Shown: positions 45,470-58,252 of the stretch, piece after piece | Layout: every line of letters begins with the position of its first letter | Numbering within the stretch: position 1 is the first letter of the stretch | NCBI RefSeq assembly: GCF_011752045.1 | Contig: NZ_JAAKXW010000001.1 | Location: 372,001-436,000 of the forward strand | DNA length: 64,000 nucleotides | Direction: 5' to 3' | Source of the DNA: Microbacterium hydrocarbonoxydans | GTDB taxonomy: Bacteria; Actinomycetota; Actinomycetes; Actinomycetales; Microbacteriaceae | The notes under the pieces: generated by a model | What the model was told of the DNA's origin: nothing | Database searches by the model: none | Seen by the model: only the letters and a program-made list of their open reading frames with translations | Program-made: the position numbers and the translations under genes

Positions 45470-47056
45470 ATGCGGATCACGGGACTCGGCCACGCCGGGA
45501 TGTTCATCGAGACGGTCGGCGGCAACATCATCTGCGACCCCGTTCTCGGTCCGTCCTTCTACGGATCCTGGTTCCCCTTCCCCGACAACCGCGGCCTCGA
45601 CTGGGAGCGCTTCGGCCGCGAGGCCGACTTCCTGTACATCTCGCACCGGCACCGCGACCACTTCGACCCGAGGCTCCTCGAGCGCTACATCCGCAAGGAC
45701 ATCGAGGTGCTCCTGCCCGAGTACCCGATCGACGACCTCGAGCAGGACATCCGCGCCCTCGGCTACACGAACATCACCTACGCGCCGGCCGGCGAGATCA
45801 TCGAGCGCGGCGACCTGAAGATCATGATCACGCCGCTGCGCGCGCCCAGCGACGGTCCGATCGGCGACTCGTCCCTCAGCATCGACGACGGCACCGGCTC
45901 GGTCCTGAACCAGAACGACTCGCATCCGCTCGACCTCGAGAAGCTGCTGCATTTCGGCAAGCCGGATGCCTACTTCACGCAGGTCTCCGGCGCCATCTGG
46001 TGGCCGATGGTCTACGACCTGCCGATGGACGCGAAGCAGAATTTCGCGAAGCTCAAGCGCGACGCGCAGAACAAGCGCGCGATGTACTACATCGAGAAGG
46101 TCGACGCCCCGCACGTCTTCCCGATGGCCGGCCCGCCGATGTTCCTCCGCGACGACCTCTTCGACTTCAACGGCACCGGCCGCAACGGCGAGTCGATCTT
46201 CACCGACCAGAAGGAGTTCCTCGCGCACCTGAAGGAGCTGGCGCCGCAGTACGACGGGCAGCTCTTCATCCCTGGCACCGTGGTCACCGTCGAGGGCGGC
46301 GAGGTGACGACCGAGCAGACGCTCTACACGGATTCCGAGATCGCGCACGTCTTCGACGAGAAGTGGGACTACCTCGAGGAGCAGCGCGCCTCCCGTCAGC
46401 AGGAGATCCAGGACGAGATCGCCTCCCGCGCCGAGGTGATCCCGCCGGCCGAGATGCTCCAGGCCATCAAGGAGTGGTGGGAGCCGCTGATGAAGAAGTC
46501 GCGCACCATCCGGCTGGGCGTGGGCGGGTGCGTCCGCTTCCGCATCGGCGAGCTCGACATGGTGGTGGACTTCCCGCGGGCGAAGGTCCGCGAGTACGCG
46601 GGGGAGGAGTGCATCTACTGGTACACGATCCCCGCTGATCTCGTCTCGACGAACATCCGCGACCACGAGATCGACTGGTCGAACTCGATCTTCCTGTCGA
46701 TGCAGTTCTCGGTGGGCCGCAGCGGCAAGTTCAACGAGTTCCTCACGACGTTCCTGAAGTGCCTCTCGGTCGACCGCATCGAGTACGTCGAGAACTGGTA
46801 CCAGGAGCAGACCGATCAGACCGAGGACGCGGAGATCGGCGACTGGGTCGTGCAGCGCCGCTGCCCGCACCTGCGCGCAGACCTCACCCGCACCGGCACG
46901 GTCGACGAGGACGGCGTCCTCACGTGCAGCATGCACGACTGGAAGTGGGACCTGAAGACCGGGCGCTGCCTATCGACGAGCGGCCACCCGATCCGCGCAT
47001 CGCGGATCATCGAGACCGGCTCGGCGTCGGCGGAGGAGCTGCAGCCGGCGAACTGA
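45470..47056 (+). CDS. Metallo-beta-lactamase-fold protein with C-terminal Rieske domain
   Basis: A 528-residue protein. The N-terminal half is a UlaG-like metallo-beta-lactamase fold: GHAGMFIETVGGNIICDP and the metal motif HRHRDH (residues 59-64). The last 80 residues are a Rieske domain with CPH (465-467) and CSMH (486-489), the exact ligand pattern for a [2Fe-2S] cluster. The middle region (about 300-440) is unassigned. CMP-N-acetylneuraminate hydroxylase has the same two folds in the opposite order, so an oxygenase-like or redox-gated hydrolase role is possible, but the substrate is unknown. No electron-transfer partner gene is adjacent. Confidence 0.82.
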   Translation: MRITGLGHAGMFIETVGGNIICDPVLGPSFYGSWFPFPDNRGLDWERFGREADFLYISHRHRDHFDPRLLERYIRKDIEVLLPEYPIDDLEQDIRALGYTNITYAPAGEIIERGDLKIMITPLRAPSDGPIGDSSLSIDDGTGSVLNQNDSHPLDLEKLLHFGKPDAYFTQVSGAIWWPMVYDLPMDAKQNFAKLKRDAQNKRAMYYIEKVDAPHVFPMAGPPMFLRDDLFDFNGTGRNGESIFTDQKEFLAHLKELAPQYDGQLFIPGTVVTVEGGEVTTEQTLYTDSEIAHVFDEKWDYLEEQRASRQQEIQDEIASRAEVIPPAEMLQAIKEWWEPLMKKSRTIRLGVGGCVRFRIGELDMVVDFPRAKVREYAGEECIYWYTIPADLVSTNIRDHEIDWSNSIFLSMQFSVGRSGKFNEFLTTFLKCLSVDRIEYVENWYQEQTDQTEDAEIGDWVVQRRCPHLRADLTRTGTVDEDGVLTCSMHDWKWDLKTGRCLSTSGHPIRASRIIETGSASAEELQPAN

Positions 47057-47072
47057 GCGGGCATCGGCCCGA

Positions 47073-47126
47073 TAGACTGTCATCGCAAGCAACCTTTAAC
47101 ACCGTCCTGTGAGGCGGAGAAGGGAG
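47073..47126 (+). promoter_or_regulatory. pyr operon promoter and PyrR-binding leader (PYR element)
   Basis: TAGACT (47073-47078) is the -10, giving a leader of about 50 bases. It contains TCCTGTGAGG (47105-47114), which fits the PyrR-binding loop UCCNGNGAGG, closed by CCG (47102-47104) with CGG (47115-47117). CCTT (47093-47096) can pair with AAGG (47120-47123), inside the ribosome-binding site AGGGAG (47121-47126). In Mycobacterium smegmatis PyrR represses translation through such a leader. Confidence 0.7.
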
Positions 47127-47132
47127 TGGCTG

Positions 47133-47663
47133 ATGAGCACGCGCACCGTGCTGCATGAAGCCGACATATCGCGGGCGCTCACCCGCATCGCGCACGAGAT
47201 CCTCGAATCGAACCGGGGAGCGGAGAACCTCGTCCTGCTGGGCATCCCGACCCGCGGGGTCACCCTCGCCCGGCGCCTCGGCGCCCTGATCAGCGGCATC
47301 GCCGAGACCGAGATCCCCGTCGGAGCGCTCGACATCACCCTCTTCAGGGACGATCTGTCGAAGCATCCGACCCGGTCGCCGCACCCGACCGAGATCCCCG
47401 CCGACGGCATCGACGGCAAGACGGTCGTCCTCGTCGACGACGTGCTCTTCTCCGGGCGCAGCATCCGGGCCGCCCTCGACGCGATCCAGTCGATCGGCCG
47501 TCCCGCGGTCGTGCGCCTCGCGATCCTCGTCGACCGCGGCCATCGCGAGCTGCCGATCCGCCCCGACTTCATCGGCAAGAACATCCCGTCCGCCCGCGAC
47601 GAGCGCGTCAACGTGCACCTCAAGGAGCACGACGGCTCCGAGGAGGTGACGATCGGCGCATGA
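47133..47663 (+). CDS. pyrR: Pyrimidine operon regulator PyrR / uracil phosphoribosyltransferase
   Basis: RNA-binding regulator that senses UMP against PRPP; the fold is a phosphoribosyltransferase and many members keep UPRTase activity. The 176-residue protein has the PRPP motif [19 protein letters not shown] and the family's [14 protein letters not shown] and [12 protein letters not shown]. The start is the ATG at 47133, six bases after AGGGAG; a longer reading would run through the leader hairpin. A PyrR-binding element lies directly upstream, so the operon is autoregulated. pyrB overlaps by four bases. Confidence 0.95.
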   Translation: MSTRTVLHEADISRALTRIAHEILESNRGAENLVLLGIPTRGVTLARRLGALISGIAETEIPVGALDITLFRDDLSKHPTRSPHPTEIPADGIDGKTVVLVDDVLFSGRSIRAALDAIQSIGRPAVVRLAILVDRGHRELPIRPDFIGKNIPSARDERVNVHLKEHDGSEEVTIGA

Positions 47664-48625
47664 GGCATCTCCTCGACACCCGCACCCTCGACCGGGACAC
47701 GGCCCTGCGCATCCTCGACGTCGCCGAGGACATGGCCGACACGCAGTCGCGCGAGGTCAAGAAGCTGCCGACGCTCCGCGGCAAGACCGTGGTGAACCTG
47801 TTCTTCGAGGACTCCACCCGCACCCGGATATCGTTCGAGGCCGCCGCCAAGCGCCTCTCCGCCGACGTCATCAACTTCGCGGCGAAGGGCTCCAGCGTCT
47901 CCAAGGGCGAGAGTCTGAAGGACACGGCGCAGACCCTCGAGGCCATCGGAGCGGATGCCGTCGTGATCCGCCACGGCGCCTCCGGCGCCCCGCAGACCCT
48001 GGCGACGAGCGGCTGGATCTCCGCGGGCGTCGTGAACGCAGGAGACGGCACCCACGAGCACCCCACCCAGGCGCTGCTGGACGCCTACACGATCCGCAAG
48101 CGCCGCTTCGGCGCGGCGAGCCGCGGCCGGGACCTCAGCGGCGTGCGCGTGGTCATCGTCGGCGACGTGCTGCACTCGCGCGTCGCCCGGTCGAACGTGT
48201 GGCTGCTCAGCACGCTGGGCGCCGAGGTGACGCTGGTCGCCCCGCCGACGCTGGTGCCGCAGAACGTGTCGCTGTGGCCGGTCCGCGTCGAATACGACCT
48301 CGACCGCGCCCTGGCCGCCGGACCCGACGCCGTCATGATGCTGCGAATCCAGGGCGAGCGGATGAATGCCGCGTATTTCCCGACTGAGCGGGAGTATTCG
48401 CGCCGCTGGGGCCTGGACGCACTGCGTGTCGCAGGGCTTCCCGACGGTAGCATTGTGATGCACCCCGGCCCGATGAACCGCGGGCTGGAGATCTCCTCCG
48501 AGGCCGCAGACTCCGAGCGCTCCACCGTGCTCGAGCAGGTGGCCAACGGGGTGTCCGTCCGGATGGCGGTGCTGTACCTGCTGCTGGCAGGAGAACGAGA
48601 CGACGAACGAGGGAGGGACCTGTGA
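47660..48625 (+). CDS. pyrB: Aspartate carbamoyltransferase catalytic subunit
   Basis: Second step of UMP synthesis: carbamoyl phosphate plus aspartate gives carbamoyl aspartate. The 321-residue protein has the carbamoyl-phosphate motif [19 protein letters not shown], the [12 protein letters not shown] block and [10 protein letters not shown]. No pyrI regulatory chain is encoded nearby, as is usual in actinobacteria. It overlaps pyrR and pyrC by four bases each. Confidence 0.96.
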   Translation: MRHLLDTRTLDRDTALRILDVAEDMADTQSREVKKLPTLRGKTVVNLFFEDSTRTRISFEAAAKRLSADVINFAAKGSSVSKGESLKDTAQTLEAIGADAVVIRHGASGAPQTLATSGWISAGVVNAGDGTHEHPTQALLDAYTIRKRRFGAASRGRDLSGVRVVIVGDVLHSRVARSNVWLLSTLGAEVTLVAPPTLVPQNVSLWPVRVEYDLDRALAAGPDAVMMLRIQGERMNAAYFPTEREYSRRWGLDALRVAGLPDGSIVMHPGPMNRGLEISSEAADSERSTVLEQVANGVSVRMAVLYLLLAGERDDERGRDL

Positions 48626-49926
48626 GCGAGACCCTCGTCATCACCGGCGCACGGCTTCTCGGTGCGGAGAGCGCCGACATCATCGTCGAGGACGGCGTGA
48701 TCGCCGAGATCGGCACCGGACTGAGCCGCGCCGGCGCGCGCGTCATCGACGCCCAGGGGCTCATCGCCCTCCCCGGGCTCGTCGACCTGCACACGCACCT
48801 CCGCGAGCCCGGCTACGAGGCCTCCGAGACGATCCTCACCGGTACGCGTGCGGCGGCGGCGGGCGGCTTCACCGCCGTCTTCGCCATGCCGAACACATCC
48901 CCGGTCGCGGACACGGCAGGCGTGGTCGAGCAGGAGCTCGCCCTCGGCGAGGCAGCCGGCTACGCGACCGTGCAGCCCATCGGCGCCGTCACCGTCGGGC
49001 AGAAGGGCGAGCGCCTCGCCGAGCTCGGCGCCATGGCCACCTCCCGCGCCCAAGTCCGGGTGTTCAGCGACGACGGCTTCTGCGTCTCCGACCCCCTGAT
49101 CATGCGCCGGGCGCTGGAGTACGTGAAGTCCTTCGACGGCGTCATCGCGCAGCACGCGCAGGACCCCCGGCTCACCGAGGGCGCCCAGATGAACGAGGGC
49201 ACCGTCTCGGCAGAACTCGGTCTCGCCGGCTGGCCGGCCGTCGCCGAGGAGTCGATCATCGCCCGCGACGTCCTCCTCGCCGAGCACGTCGGCTCCCGCC
49301 TGCACGTGTGCCATCTCTCCACCGCCGGCTCCGTGGACATCATCCGCTGGGCCAAGAAGCGCGGCATCGCCGTGACCGCCGAGGTCACCCCGCATCACCT
49401 GCTCCTCACCGACGAGCTCGTGCGCGGCTACGACGCCCGGTACAAGGTGAACCCGCCGCTGCGTCGCGAGGAGGACGTCCTCGCGGTCCGCGAGGGCCTG
49501 GCCGACGGCACGATCGACATCGTCGCCACCGACCACGCCCCGCACCCCAGCGAGCACAAGGCCTGCGAGTGGCAGGCGGCGGCGAACGGCATGGTCGGCC
49601 TGGAGAGCGCGCTGCGCGTGGTGCACCAGGCGATGGTGGAGACCGGCCTCATCGGCTGGGCGGACGTCGCCCGCGTGATGAGCGCCGCCCCGGCCCGGAT
49701 CGGGCGCCTGAGCGGGCACGGCACGCCTCTCGAGGTGGGCCGCCCCGCGCAGATCGCCCTCTACGACGCCTCCGCCGAGGGAGTGTTCACCGAGGCGGAC
49801 CTCAACGGCCGCAGCGTGAACTCGCCCTACCTCGGGCGCGCTCTCCCCGGCCGCGTGCAGTACACCCTGCACGGCGGGCGGATCACGGTCGACGACGCCG
49901 CCGTGGTGGAAGAGCTCCAGGCATGA
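48622..49926 (+). CDS. pyrC: Dihydroorotase
   Basis: Closes carbamoyl aspartate to dihydroorotate. The 434-residue type I dihydroorotase has the metal motif [12 protein letters not shown], the ligand histidines in [12 protein letters not shown] and [12 protein letters not shown], and the catalytic Asp in [14 protein letters not shown]. The start is GTG in the pyrB stop. Some actinobacterial pyrC genes are inactive; here the metal-binding residues are intact. Confidence 0.95.
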   Translation: MSETLVITGARLLGAESADIIVEDGVIAEIGTGLSRAGARVIDAQGLIALPGLVDLHTHLREPGYEASETILTGTRAAAAGGFTAVFAMPNTSPVADTAGVVEQELALGEAAGYATVQPIGAVTVGQKGERLAELGAMATSRAQVRVFSDDGFCVSDPLIMRRALEYVKSFDGVIAQHAQDPRLTEGAQMNEGTVSAELGLAGWPAVAEESIIARDVLLAEHVGSRLHVCHLSTAGSVDIIRWAKKRGIAVTAEVTPHHLLLTDELVRGYDARYKVNPPLRREEDVLAVREGLADGTIDIVATDHAPHPSEHKACEWQAAANGMVGLESALRVVHQAMVETGLIGWADVARVMSAAPARIGRLSGHGTPLEVGRPAQIALYDASAEGVFTEADLNGRSVNSPYLGRALPGRVQYTLHGGRITVDDAAVVEELQA

Positions 49927-50450
49927 GCATGCGCGACATCGCCATCGCGATCACCATCGCCGTGGCGCTGCTCGTGCTGCTGTCGATGCTCTTCGCCTGG
50001 CGCCGGCGGCTCCGCCGGGACTCCGGCCTCGTCGCACCCCTCGGGGTGCCCGAGCACGCCGAGGTCATCGACCGTCACGAGGTGCTGTACGTGTCCACGA
50101 CGCGTCATGGTGAGCCGCTGGAGCGGGTCGCCCTGTCGCCGCTGGCGTACCGCGCCCGCGGCGAGGCGGCCGTCACCGATCGCGGCCTCGCGCTCTGCCT
50201 CGACGGCGCCCCGACCGTGTTCCTCGCCTCGGCGCGTCTCATCGAGGTCGACAGGGCCACGGTGACCATCGACCGCGTGGTGGAACCGGGCGGCCTGGTC
50301 CGGGTCGCCTGGAACGTCGACGACGACACCGTCGTCGACTCCTACCTGCGCATCGCCGACGGCGATCCTCAGAACTTCATCTCCGCACTGCAGCGGCTCG
50401 TCCCCGACGCGGGAGACGCCGCAGCCCCAGACACAGGAGCAACATCATGA
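49923..50450 (+). CDS. PH-like-domain membrane protein of the pyrimidine operon
   Basis: A 175-residue protein with one N-terminal membrane helix ([21 protein letters not shown]), then a basic stop and a beta-rich domain of the bacterial PH-like type ([38 protein letters not shown]). A similar protein lies between pyrC and carA in mycobacteria (Rv1382), so the position is conserved while the function is not known. It overlaps pyrC and carA by four bases, so it must be made together with the pathway enzymes. Confidence 0.8.
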   Translation: MSMRDIAIAITIAVALLVLLSMLFAWRRRLRRDSGLVAPLGVPEHAEVIDRHEVLYVSTTRHGEPLERVALSPLAYRARGEAAVTDRGLALCLDGAPTVFLASARLIEVDRATVTIDRVVEPGGLVRVAWNVDDDTVVDSYLRIADGDPQNFISALQRLVPDAGDAAAPDTGATS

Positions 50451-51591
50451 CCTCCCTGCCTGAACCCGCCGTCCTCGTCCTGGAAGACGGCACCCGCCAC
50501 GTCGGACGCGCCTACGGTGCGCGCGGCACCACCCTCGGCGAGGTCGTCTTCGCCACCGGAATGTCCGGGTACCAGGAGACCCTCACCGACCCGTCCTACG
50601 CCGGTCAGATCGTCCTGCAGACGGCCCCGCACATCGGCAACACCGGCATGAACGACGAGGACCCCGAGTCCCGCCGCATCTGGGTCGCCGGCTACATCGT
50701 TCGCGACCCCTCGCGCGTCGTGTCGAACTGGCGGGCGAACGCCTCGCTCGACGAGATCCTCGTGCAGGACGGCATCGTCGGCATCAGCGGCATCGACACC
50801 CGTGCGATCACCCGCCACATCCGCTCCGCCGGATCCATGCGGGGCGGCATCTTCTCGGGCGCGGACGCCGCGCTCGACCCCGAGGAGCAGCTGAGGATCG
50901 TGAACGAGGCGCCGGAGATGGCGGGTCAGAACCTCTCCGCGCAGGTCTCCGTGGAGACCGCGACCGTCACGCCCGCCGTGGGGGAGAAGGTCGGCAACCT
51001 CGCCGTCCTCGACCTCGGCGTGAAGCAGGCCACGGTCGACAACCTCGCCGCCCGCGGCTTCGAGGTGCACGTGCTCCCGCAGAGCGTCGACATCGACGGC
51101 ATCCGCGCGATCGACCCGGTGGCCGTCTTCTACTCCAACGGTCCCGGCGACCCGGCGGCATCCGGCGACCACGTCGCGCTGCTGCGCTCGGTGCTCGACG
51201 AGGGGCTGCCGTTCTTCGGAATCTGCTTCGGCAACCAGCTCCTCGGCCGCGCACTGGGTCTCGGCACCTACAAGCTGCCCTTCGGTCACCGAGGCATCAA
51301 CCAGCCGGTGCTCGACAAGGCCACCGGCCGCGTCGAGATCACCGCGCACAACCACGGCTTCGCCGTCGAGGCGCCCCTCGAGGGCGAGTTCGACAGCCCG
51401 AACGGCTACGGCCGCGTCGAGGTGAGCCACGTCGGCCTCAACGACAACGTGGTGGAGGGACTGCGCGCCCTCGACATCCCCGCCTTCTCCGTGCAGTACC
51501 ACCCCGAGGCCGCCGCCGGCCCCCACGACGCCAACTACCTCTTCGATCGGTTCCGCGACCTGGTCATCGCGAGCAAGAAGGACGCCAAGTA

Positions 51592-51592
<1 letters not shown>
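50447..51592 (+). CDS. carA: Carbamoyl-phosphate synthase, glutamine-hydrolysing small subunit
   Basis: Supplies ammonia from glutamine to CarB. The 381-residue protein has the CPSase small-chain N-terminus ([37 protein letters not shown]), then a class I amidotransferase with the Cys in [15 protein letters not shown] and His/Glu in [19 protein letters not shown] is upstream. carB starts on the last base of its stop codon (TAATG). Confidence 0.96.
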
Positions 51593-54875
<3,283 letters not shown>

Positions 54876-54879
<4 letters not shown>

Positions 54880-55721
54880 GCGAACGGTTCGGTGAGCGGG
54901 TCCGCGCGGCTCTGAGCGCGCGCGGACCGCTCTGCGTCGGCATCGATCCGCATGCGGCGCTGCTGGAGTCCTGGGGCCTGTCCCAGGACGCTGCAGGTGT
55001 CCGGGAGTTCGGCCTGCGCACGGTCGACGCCGCGGCCGGCCGCGTGGGTCTCGTGAAGCCGCAGGTCTCGTTCTTCGAGCGGTTCGGATCCGCCGGCATC
55101 GCCGCGCTCGAGGAGGTCATGACGGCCGCACGAGCCGCCGGCCTCCTCGTGATCGCGGATGCCAAGCGCGGCGACATCGGGTCCACCATGGACGCCTACG
55201 CCGCGGCGTGGCTCACCCCCGGCTCGCCGCTGGAGGCCGACGCCCTCACCGTCAACCCGTACCTCGGCGTGGGAGCCCTGGGCGGCTCCTTCGACCTCGC
55301 CGTGGCTCACGGCAAGGGCCTGTTCGTGCTCGCCGCGACGAGCAACCCGGAGGCCACCGCGCTGCAGCGCTCGACGGCCGCTGACGGCTCCTCCGTCTCC
55401 GCCGGGATCATCGCAGAGGTGTCCGCACGCAACGCGGCCGCCTCCGGCGCAGGGGAGTGGGGGAGCTTCGGCTTCGTCATCGGCGCCACGGTGGACTGGA
55501 CGGATGCAGGCATCGCCCCGTTCGCCCCGGTCGCTCCGATCCTCGGCCCCGGCTTCGGCACCCAGGGCGCCACGCCGGCCGACCTCCGCACCCGCTTCGG
55601 GGCGATGTCCGAGGCCGTGATCGCGAGCGAGAGCCGCAGCATCCTGTCCGCCGGCCCCGACGGCCTGGCGGCGATCATCGACGCTCGCGTCGCAGAGTAC
55701 CGAGAGGCGACCCATGGCTGA
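54876..55721 (+). CDS. pyrF: Orotidine 5'-phosphate decarboxylase (type 2)
   Basis: Final step to UMP. The 281-residue protein is the longer type 2 form common in actinobacteria, with the catalytic Asp-Lys-Asp array in [22 protein letters not shown] and the phosphate loop in [14 protein letters not shown]. pyrD and pyrE are not in this operon and must lie elsewhere. It overlaps carB by four bases and gmk by eight. Confidence 0.95.
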
Positions 55722-56622
55722 GACCCGCTCCGTTCCCGAGGTCGACCGCGCCGCGGCGGCGCGCAAGGCGGTCGAGCGGCGCCGCGCACGCGCCTCGCTG
55801 AAGCGCGACCTGACGATGCGCGTCGTCACCCCGCAGGCCGTGCTCGATCGCGCCGTCGCCGACCCGGACTCCGTCGAGGGCTCGATGCGGATCACCGACT
55901 TCCTGCTCGCGCTGCCCGCCATCGGCGCCGGCAAGCGCGACCGCGTCCTCGACGAGCTGCACATCTCCCCGGTCAAGCGCCTCGGAGGGCTCGGCGTGCG
56001 CCAGCGCGGCGTGCTCCGGCAGTGGCTGAACGGGCGCTTCCCCGTCCTGGAGCCGCGCGGGGAGCGCAGCCGCCTGCTGGTGCTCGCCGGACCGACGGCG
56101 GTGGGCAAGGGCACCGTCGCCGCGCACATCCGCGAGCACCACCCCGAGATCCACCTCTCCGTATCGGCGACCACGCGTCCGCCGCGCCCGGGTGAGATCG
56201 ACGGCGTGCACTACTTCTTCGTCGACGACGCCGAGTTCGACCGGCTGATCGCCGAGGACCAGCTGCTGGAGTACGCGGTCGTGCACAACCGCTCGCGCTA
56301 CGGCACCCCGCGTGCGCCGATCGACGCGGCGCTGGCCGAGGGCAAGACCGTCCTGCTGGAGATCGATCTGCAGGGCGCGCGTCAGGTCCGCAAGGCGGAG
56401 CCCGCCGCCACGCTGATCTTCCTGCTGCCGCCGAGCTGGGACGAACTGGTCCAGAGGCTGGTCGGCCGCGGCACCGAGGGAGCAGAGGAGAGGGCGCGCC
56501 GGCTGCGCACGGCGAAGGTCGAACTGGCCGCGCAGCACGAGTTCGATCACCTCGTCGTGAACGAGGACGTCGCCGCTGCCGCCGCCGAGGTCGTAGAATT
56601 GTCTTCAAGCTCTGCGCGCTGA
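55714..56622 (+). CDS. gmk: Guanylate kinase fused to an N-terminal mIHF-like domain
   Basis: A 302-residue fusion. Residues about 1-110 resemble the actinobacterial integration host factor (mIHF), with the helix-two-turn-helix-like [20 protein letters not shown] and [17 protein letters not shown]. Residues about 115-300 are guanylate kinase (GMP to GDP): P-loop [38 protein letters not shown] and [12 protein letters not shown]. In most actinobacteria mihF and gmk are separate neighbouring genes, so the fusion is the local variant. The start has GAGAGG upstream, and pyrF overlaps by eight bases. Whether the N-terminal part still binds DNA is not shown. Confidence 0.9.
   Translation: MAETRSVPEVDRAAAARKAVERRRARASLKRDLTMRVVTPQAVLDRAVADPDSVEGSMRITDFLLALPAIGAGKRDRVLDELHISPVKRLGGLGVRQRGVLRQWLNGRFPVLEPRGERSRLLVLAGPTAVGKGTVAAHIREHHPEIHLSVSATTRPPRPGEIDGVHYFFVDDAEFDRLIAEDQLLEYAVVHNRSRYGTPRAPIDAALAEGKTVLLEIDLQGARQVRKAEPAATLIFLLPPSWDELVQRLVGRGTEGAEERARRLRTAKVELAAQHEFDHLVVNEDVAAAAAEVVELSSSSAR
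56594..56599 (+). promoter_or_regulatory. Putative rpoZ -10 box inside gmk
   Basis: TAGAAT lies inside the last codons of gmk, 110 bases before the rpoZ ATG. It would give rpoZ a promoter independent of the pyr-gmk run. Confidence 0.35.
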
Positions 56623-56626
56623 CCCA

Positions 56627-56650
56627 GGTTCCTGAGCCTGTCGAAGGGTC
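56627..56650. repeat. Intergenic copy of a dispersed actinobacterial repeat
   Basis: The sequence from 56627 to 56650, with core CCTGAGCCTGTCGAAGG, matches a short repeat that I recall as common between genes in Microbacteriaceae and related genomes. This window has only this one copy that I can see. It sits between gmk and rpoZ, within the putative rpoZ leader. Confidence 0.5.
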
Positions 56651-56708
56651 GCGCGCCCATCGCGCCGTCTTCCGCGACGATCCCGTCGCCTGATCTGGAG
56701 GTCTCATC

Positions 56709-56966
56709 ATGGCCGGACACCACAACAAGGGCATCATCGATCCCCCCATCGACAACCTGCTCGACCGCGTCGACTCGAAGTACGAGCTGGTCATCTACGC
56801 GGCCAAGCGCGCGCGTCAGATCAACGACTACTACTCCGACCTGCACGAGGGCAACCTCTTCGACAACGTCGGTCCGCTGGTCGACTCCTCGGTCGAGGAC
56901 AAGCCGCTCACCATCGCCCTGCACGAGATCAACGAGGACAAGCTCCGCCTCCGTCACGCCGAGTGA
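56709..56966 (+). CDS. rpoZ: DNA-directed RNA polymerase omega subunit
   Basis: Helps fold and hold the beta-prime subunit. The 85-residue protein has the omega core [31 protein letters not shown]. Length is normal. CTGGAGGTCTC precedes the ATG. The gmk-rpoZ-metK-priA order is standard for actinobacteria. A hairpin between its stop and metK could end the transcript or control metK. Confidence 0.94.
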   Translation: MAGHHNKGIIDPPIDNLLDRVDSKYELVIYAAKRARQINDYYSDLHEGNLFDNVGPLVDSSVEDKPLTIALHEINEDKLRLRHAE

Positions 56967-57007
56967 CCCTCGATGACCGCGTCGCCCGCTGATGTCGGCG
57001 GCGCGGT

Positions 57008-57053
57008 CCAGAATGGGGTTCGCCCCTTCCGTCTGTCCGAACCCGTTCTGGAG
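57008..57053 (+). promoter_or_regulatory. Hairpin overlapping the metK ribosome-binding site
   Basis: CCAGAATGGGGTTCG (57008-57022) pairs with CGAACCCGTTCTGG (57038-57051): six outer and six inner pairs, with one bulge and a 15-base loop. The right arm includes the first two bases of the GGAG (57050-57053) that precedes the metK ATG by five bases. It could hide the start of metK, or act as an rpoZ terminator. No known riboswitch class is recognised. Confidence 0.5.
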
Positions 57054-57058
57054 CACCG

Positions 57059-58252
57059 ATGAGCGCCCTGCGTCTGTTCACGTCCGAATCCGTCACCGAG
57101 GGGCACCCGGACAAGATCTGCGACCAGATCTCGGACAGCATCCTCGACGGCCTGATCGCGAAGGACCCCGAGTCCCGCGTCGCCGTCGAGACACTGGTCA
57201 CCACGGGCCTCGTGCACGTCGCCGGTGAGATCCGCACCGAGGCGTACGTGGACATCCCCACGATCGTCCGCGACGTCGTCAACGGCATCGGCTACACGTC
57301 CAGCGACACCGGCTTCGACGGTTCCTCGTGCGGAGTGAGCGTCTCGGTGGGGGAGCAGTCCAGCGACATCGCGCACGGCGTCGACAACGCCCAGGAGCAG
57401 CGCGACGGCGGCTCGGTCGACCCGCTCGACGGCCTCGGCGCCGGCGACCAGGGCATCATGTTCGGCTTCGCGACGAACGAGACCCCGCAGCTGATGCCGA
57501 TGGCCGCGTGGACCGCGCACCGCATCGCGGAGCGCCTCACCGAGGTCCGCCGCTCCGGCGCGCTCCCGTTCCTACGCCCCGACGGCAAGACCCAGGTCAC
57601 GCTCGGGTACGACGGCTTCACGCCGAAGACGGTCGACGCTGTCGTCCTCTCCACCCAGCACAACCCGGACATCTCGCAGGACGACCTCAAGGCGCAGGTG
57701 CGCGAGCACGTGATCGACCCGATCCTCGCCACGACCGGACTCGACCTCGACGACGTCACCTACTACATCAACCCCGCCGGTCCGTTCGTGACGGGCGGCC
57801 CCAAGGGCGACGCCGGCCTCACCGGACGCAAGATCATCATCGACACCTACGGCGGCGCCGCACGGCACGGCGGTGGGGCCTTCAGCGGCAAGGACCCGTC
57901 CAAGGTCGACCGCTCCGGCGCCTATGCCACCCGCTGGGTGGCGAAGAACGCCGTGGCCGCGGGACTCGCCGACCGGCTCGAGGTGCAGGTCGCCTATGCG
58001 ATCGGCGTCGCACGACCCGTCGGCCTGTACGTCGAGACGTTCGGCACCGGCAAGGTCTCCGACGAGGTGATCACCCGCGCGATCGAGTCGGTCTTCGACC
58101 TGCGTCCGCAGGCGATCATCGAGGAGCTTGACCTGCTGCGCCCGATCTACGCGCAGACCGCGGCCTACGGCCACTTCGGCCGGGAGCTCCCTGACTTCAC
58201 CTGGGAGCGCACCGACCGCGCCGAAGACCTGCGCCGGGCCGCCGGGCTCTGA
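57059..58252 (+). CDS. metK: S-adenosylmethionine synthetase
   Basis: Makes S-adenosylmethionine from methionine and ATP. The 397-residue protein has the signature stretches [37 protein letters not shown] and [19 protein letters not shown]. The GGAG ribosome-binding site lies five bases before the ATG and partly inside a hairpin. priA starts on its last stop base (TGATG). Confidence 0.97.
   Translation: MSALRLFTSESVTEGHPDKICDQISDSILDGLIAKDPESRVAVETLVTTGLVHVAGEIRTEAYVDIPTIVRDVVNGIGYTSSDTGFDGSSCGVSVSVGEQSSDIAHGVDNAQEQRDGGSVDPLDGLGAGDQGIMFGFATNETPQLMPMAAWTAHRIAERLTEVRRSGALPFLRPDGKTQVTLGYDGFTPKTVDAVVLSTQHNPDISQDDLKAQVREHVIDPILATTGLDLDDVTYYINPAGPFVTGGPKGDAGLTGRKIIIDTYGGAARHGGGAFSGKDPSKVDRSGAYATRWVAKNAVAAGLADRLEVQVAYAIGVARPVGLYVETFGTGKVSDEVITRAIESVFDLRPQAIIEELDLLRPIYAQTAAYGHFGRELPDFTWERTDRAEDLRRAAGL

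Noticed and set aside
56966..57059. A classical SAM riboswitch before metK
   Set aside because: The spacer is only 92 bases and lacks the SAM-I/SAM-IV core sequences I know; only a single hairpin is supported.
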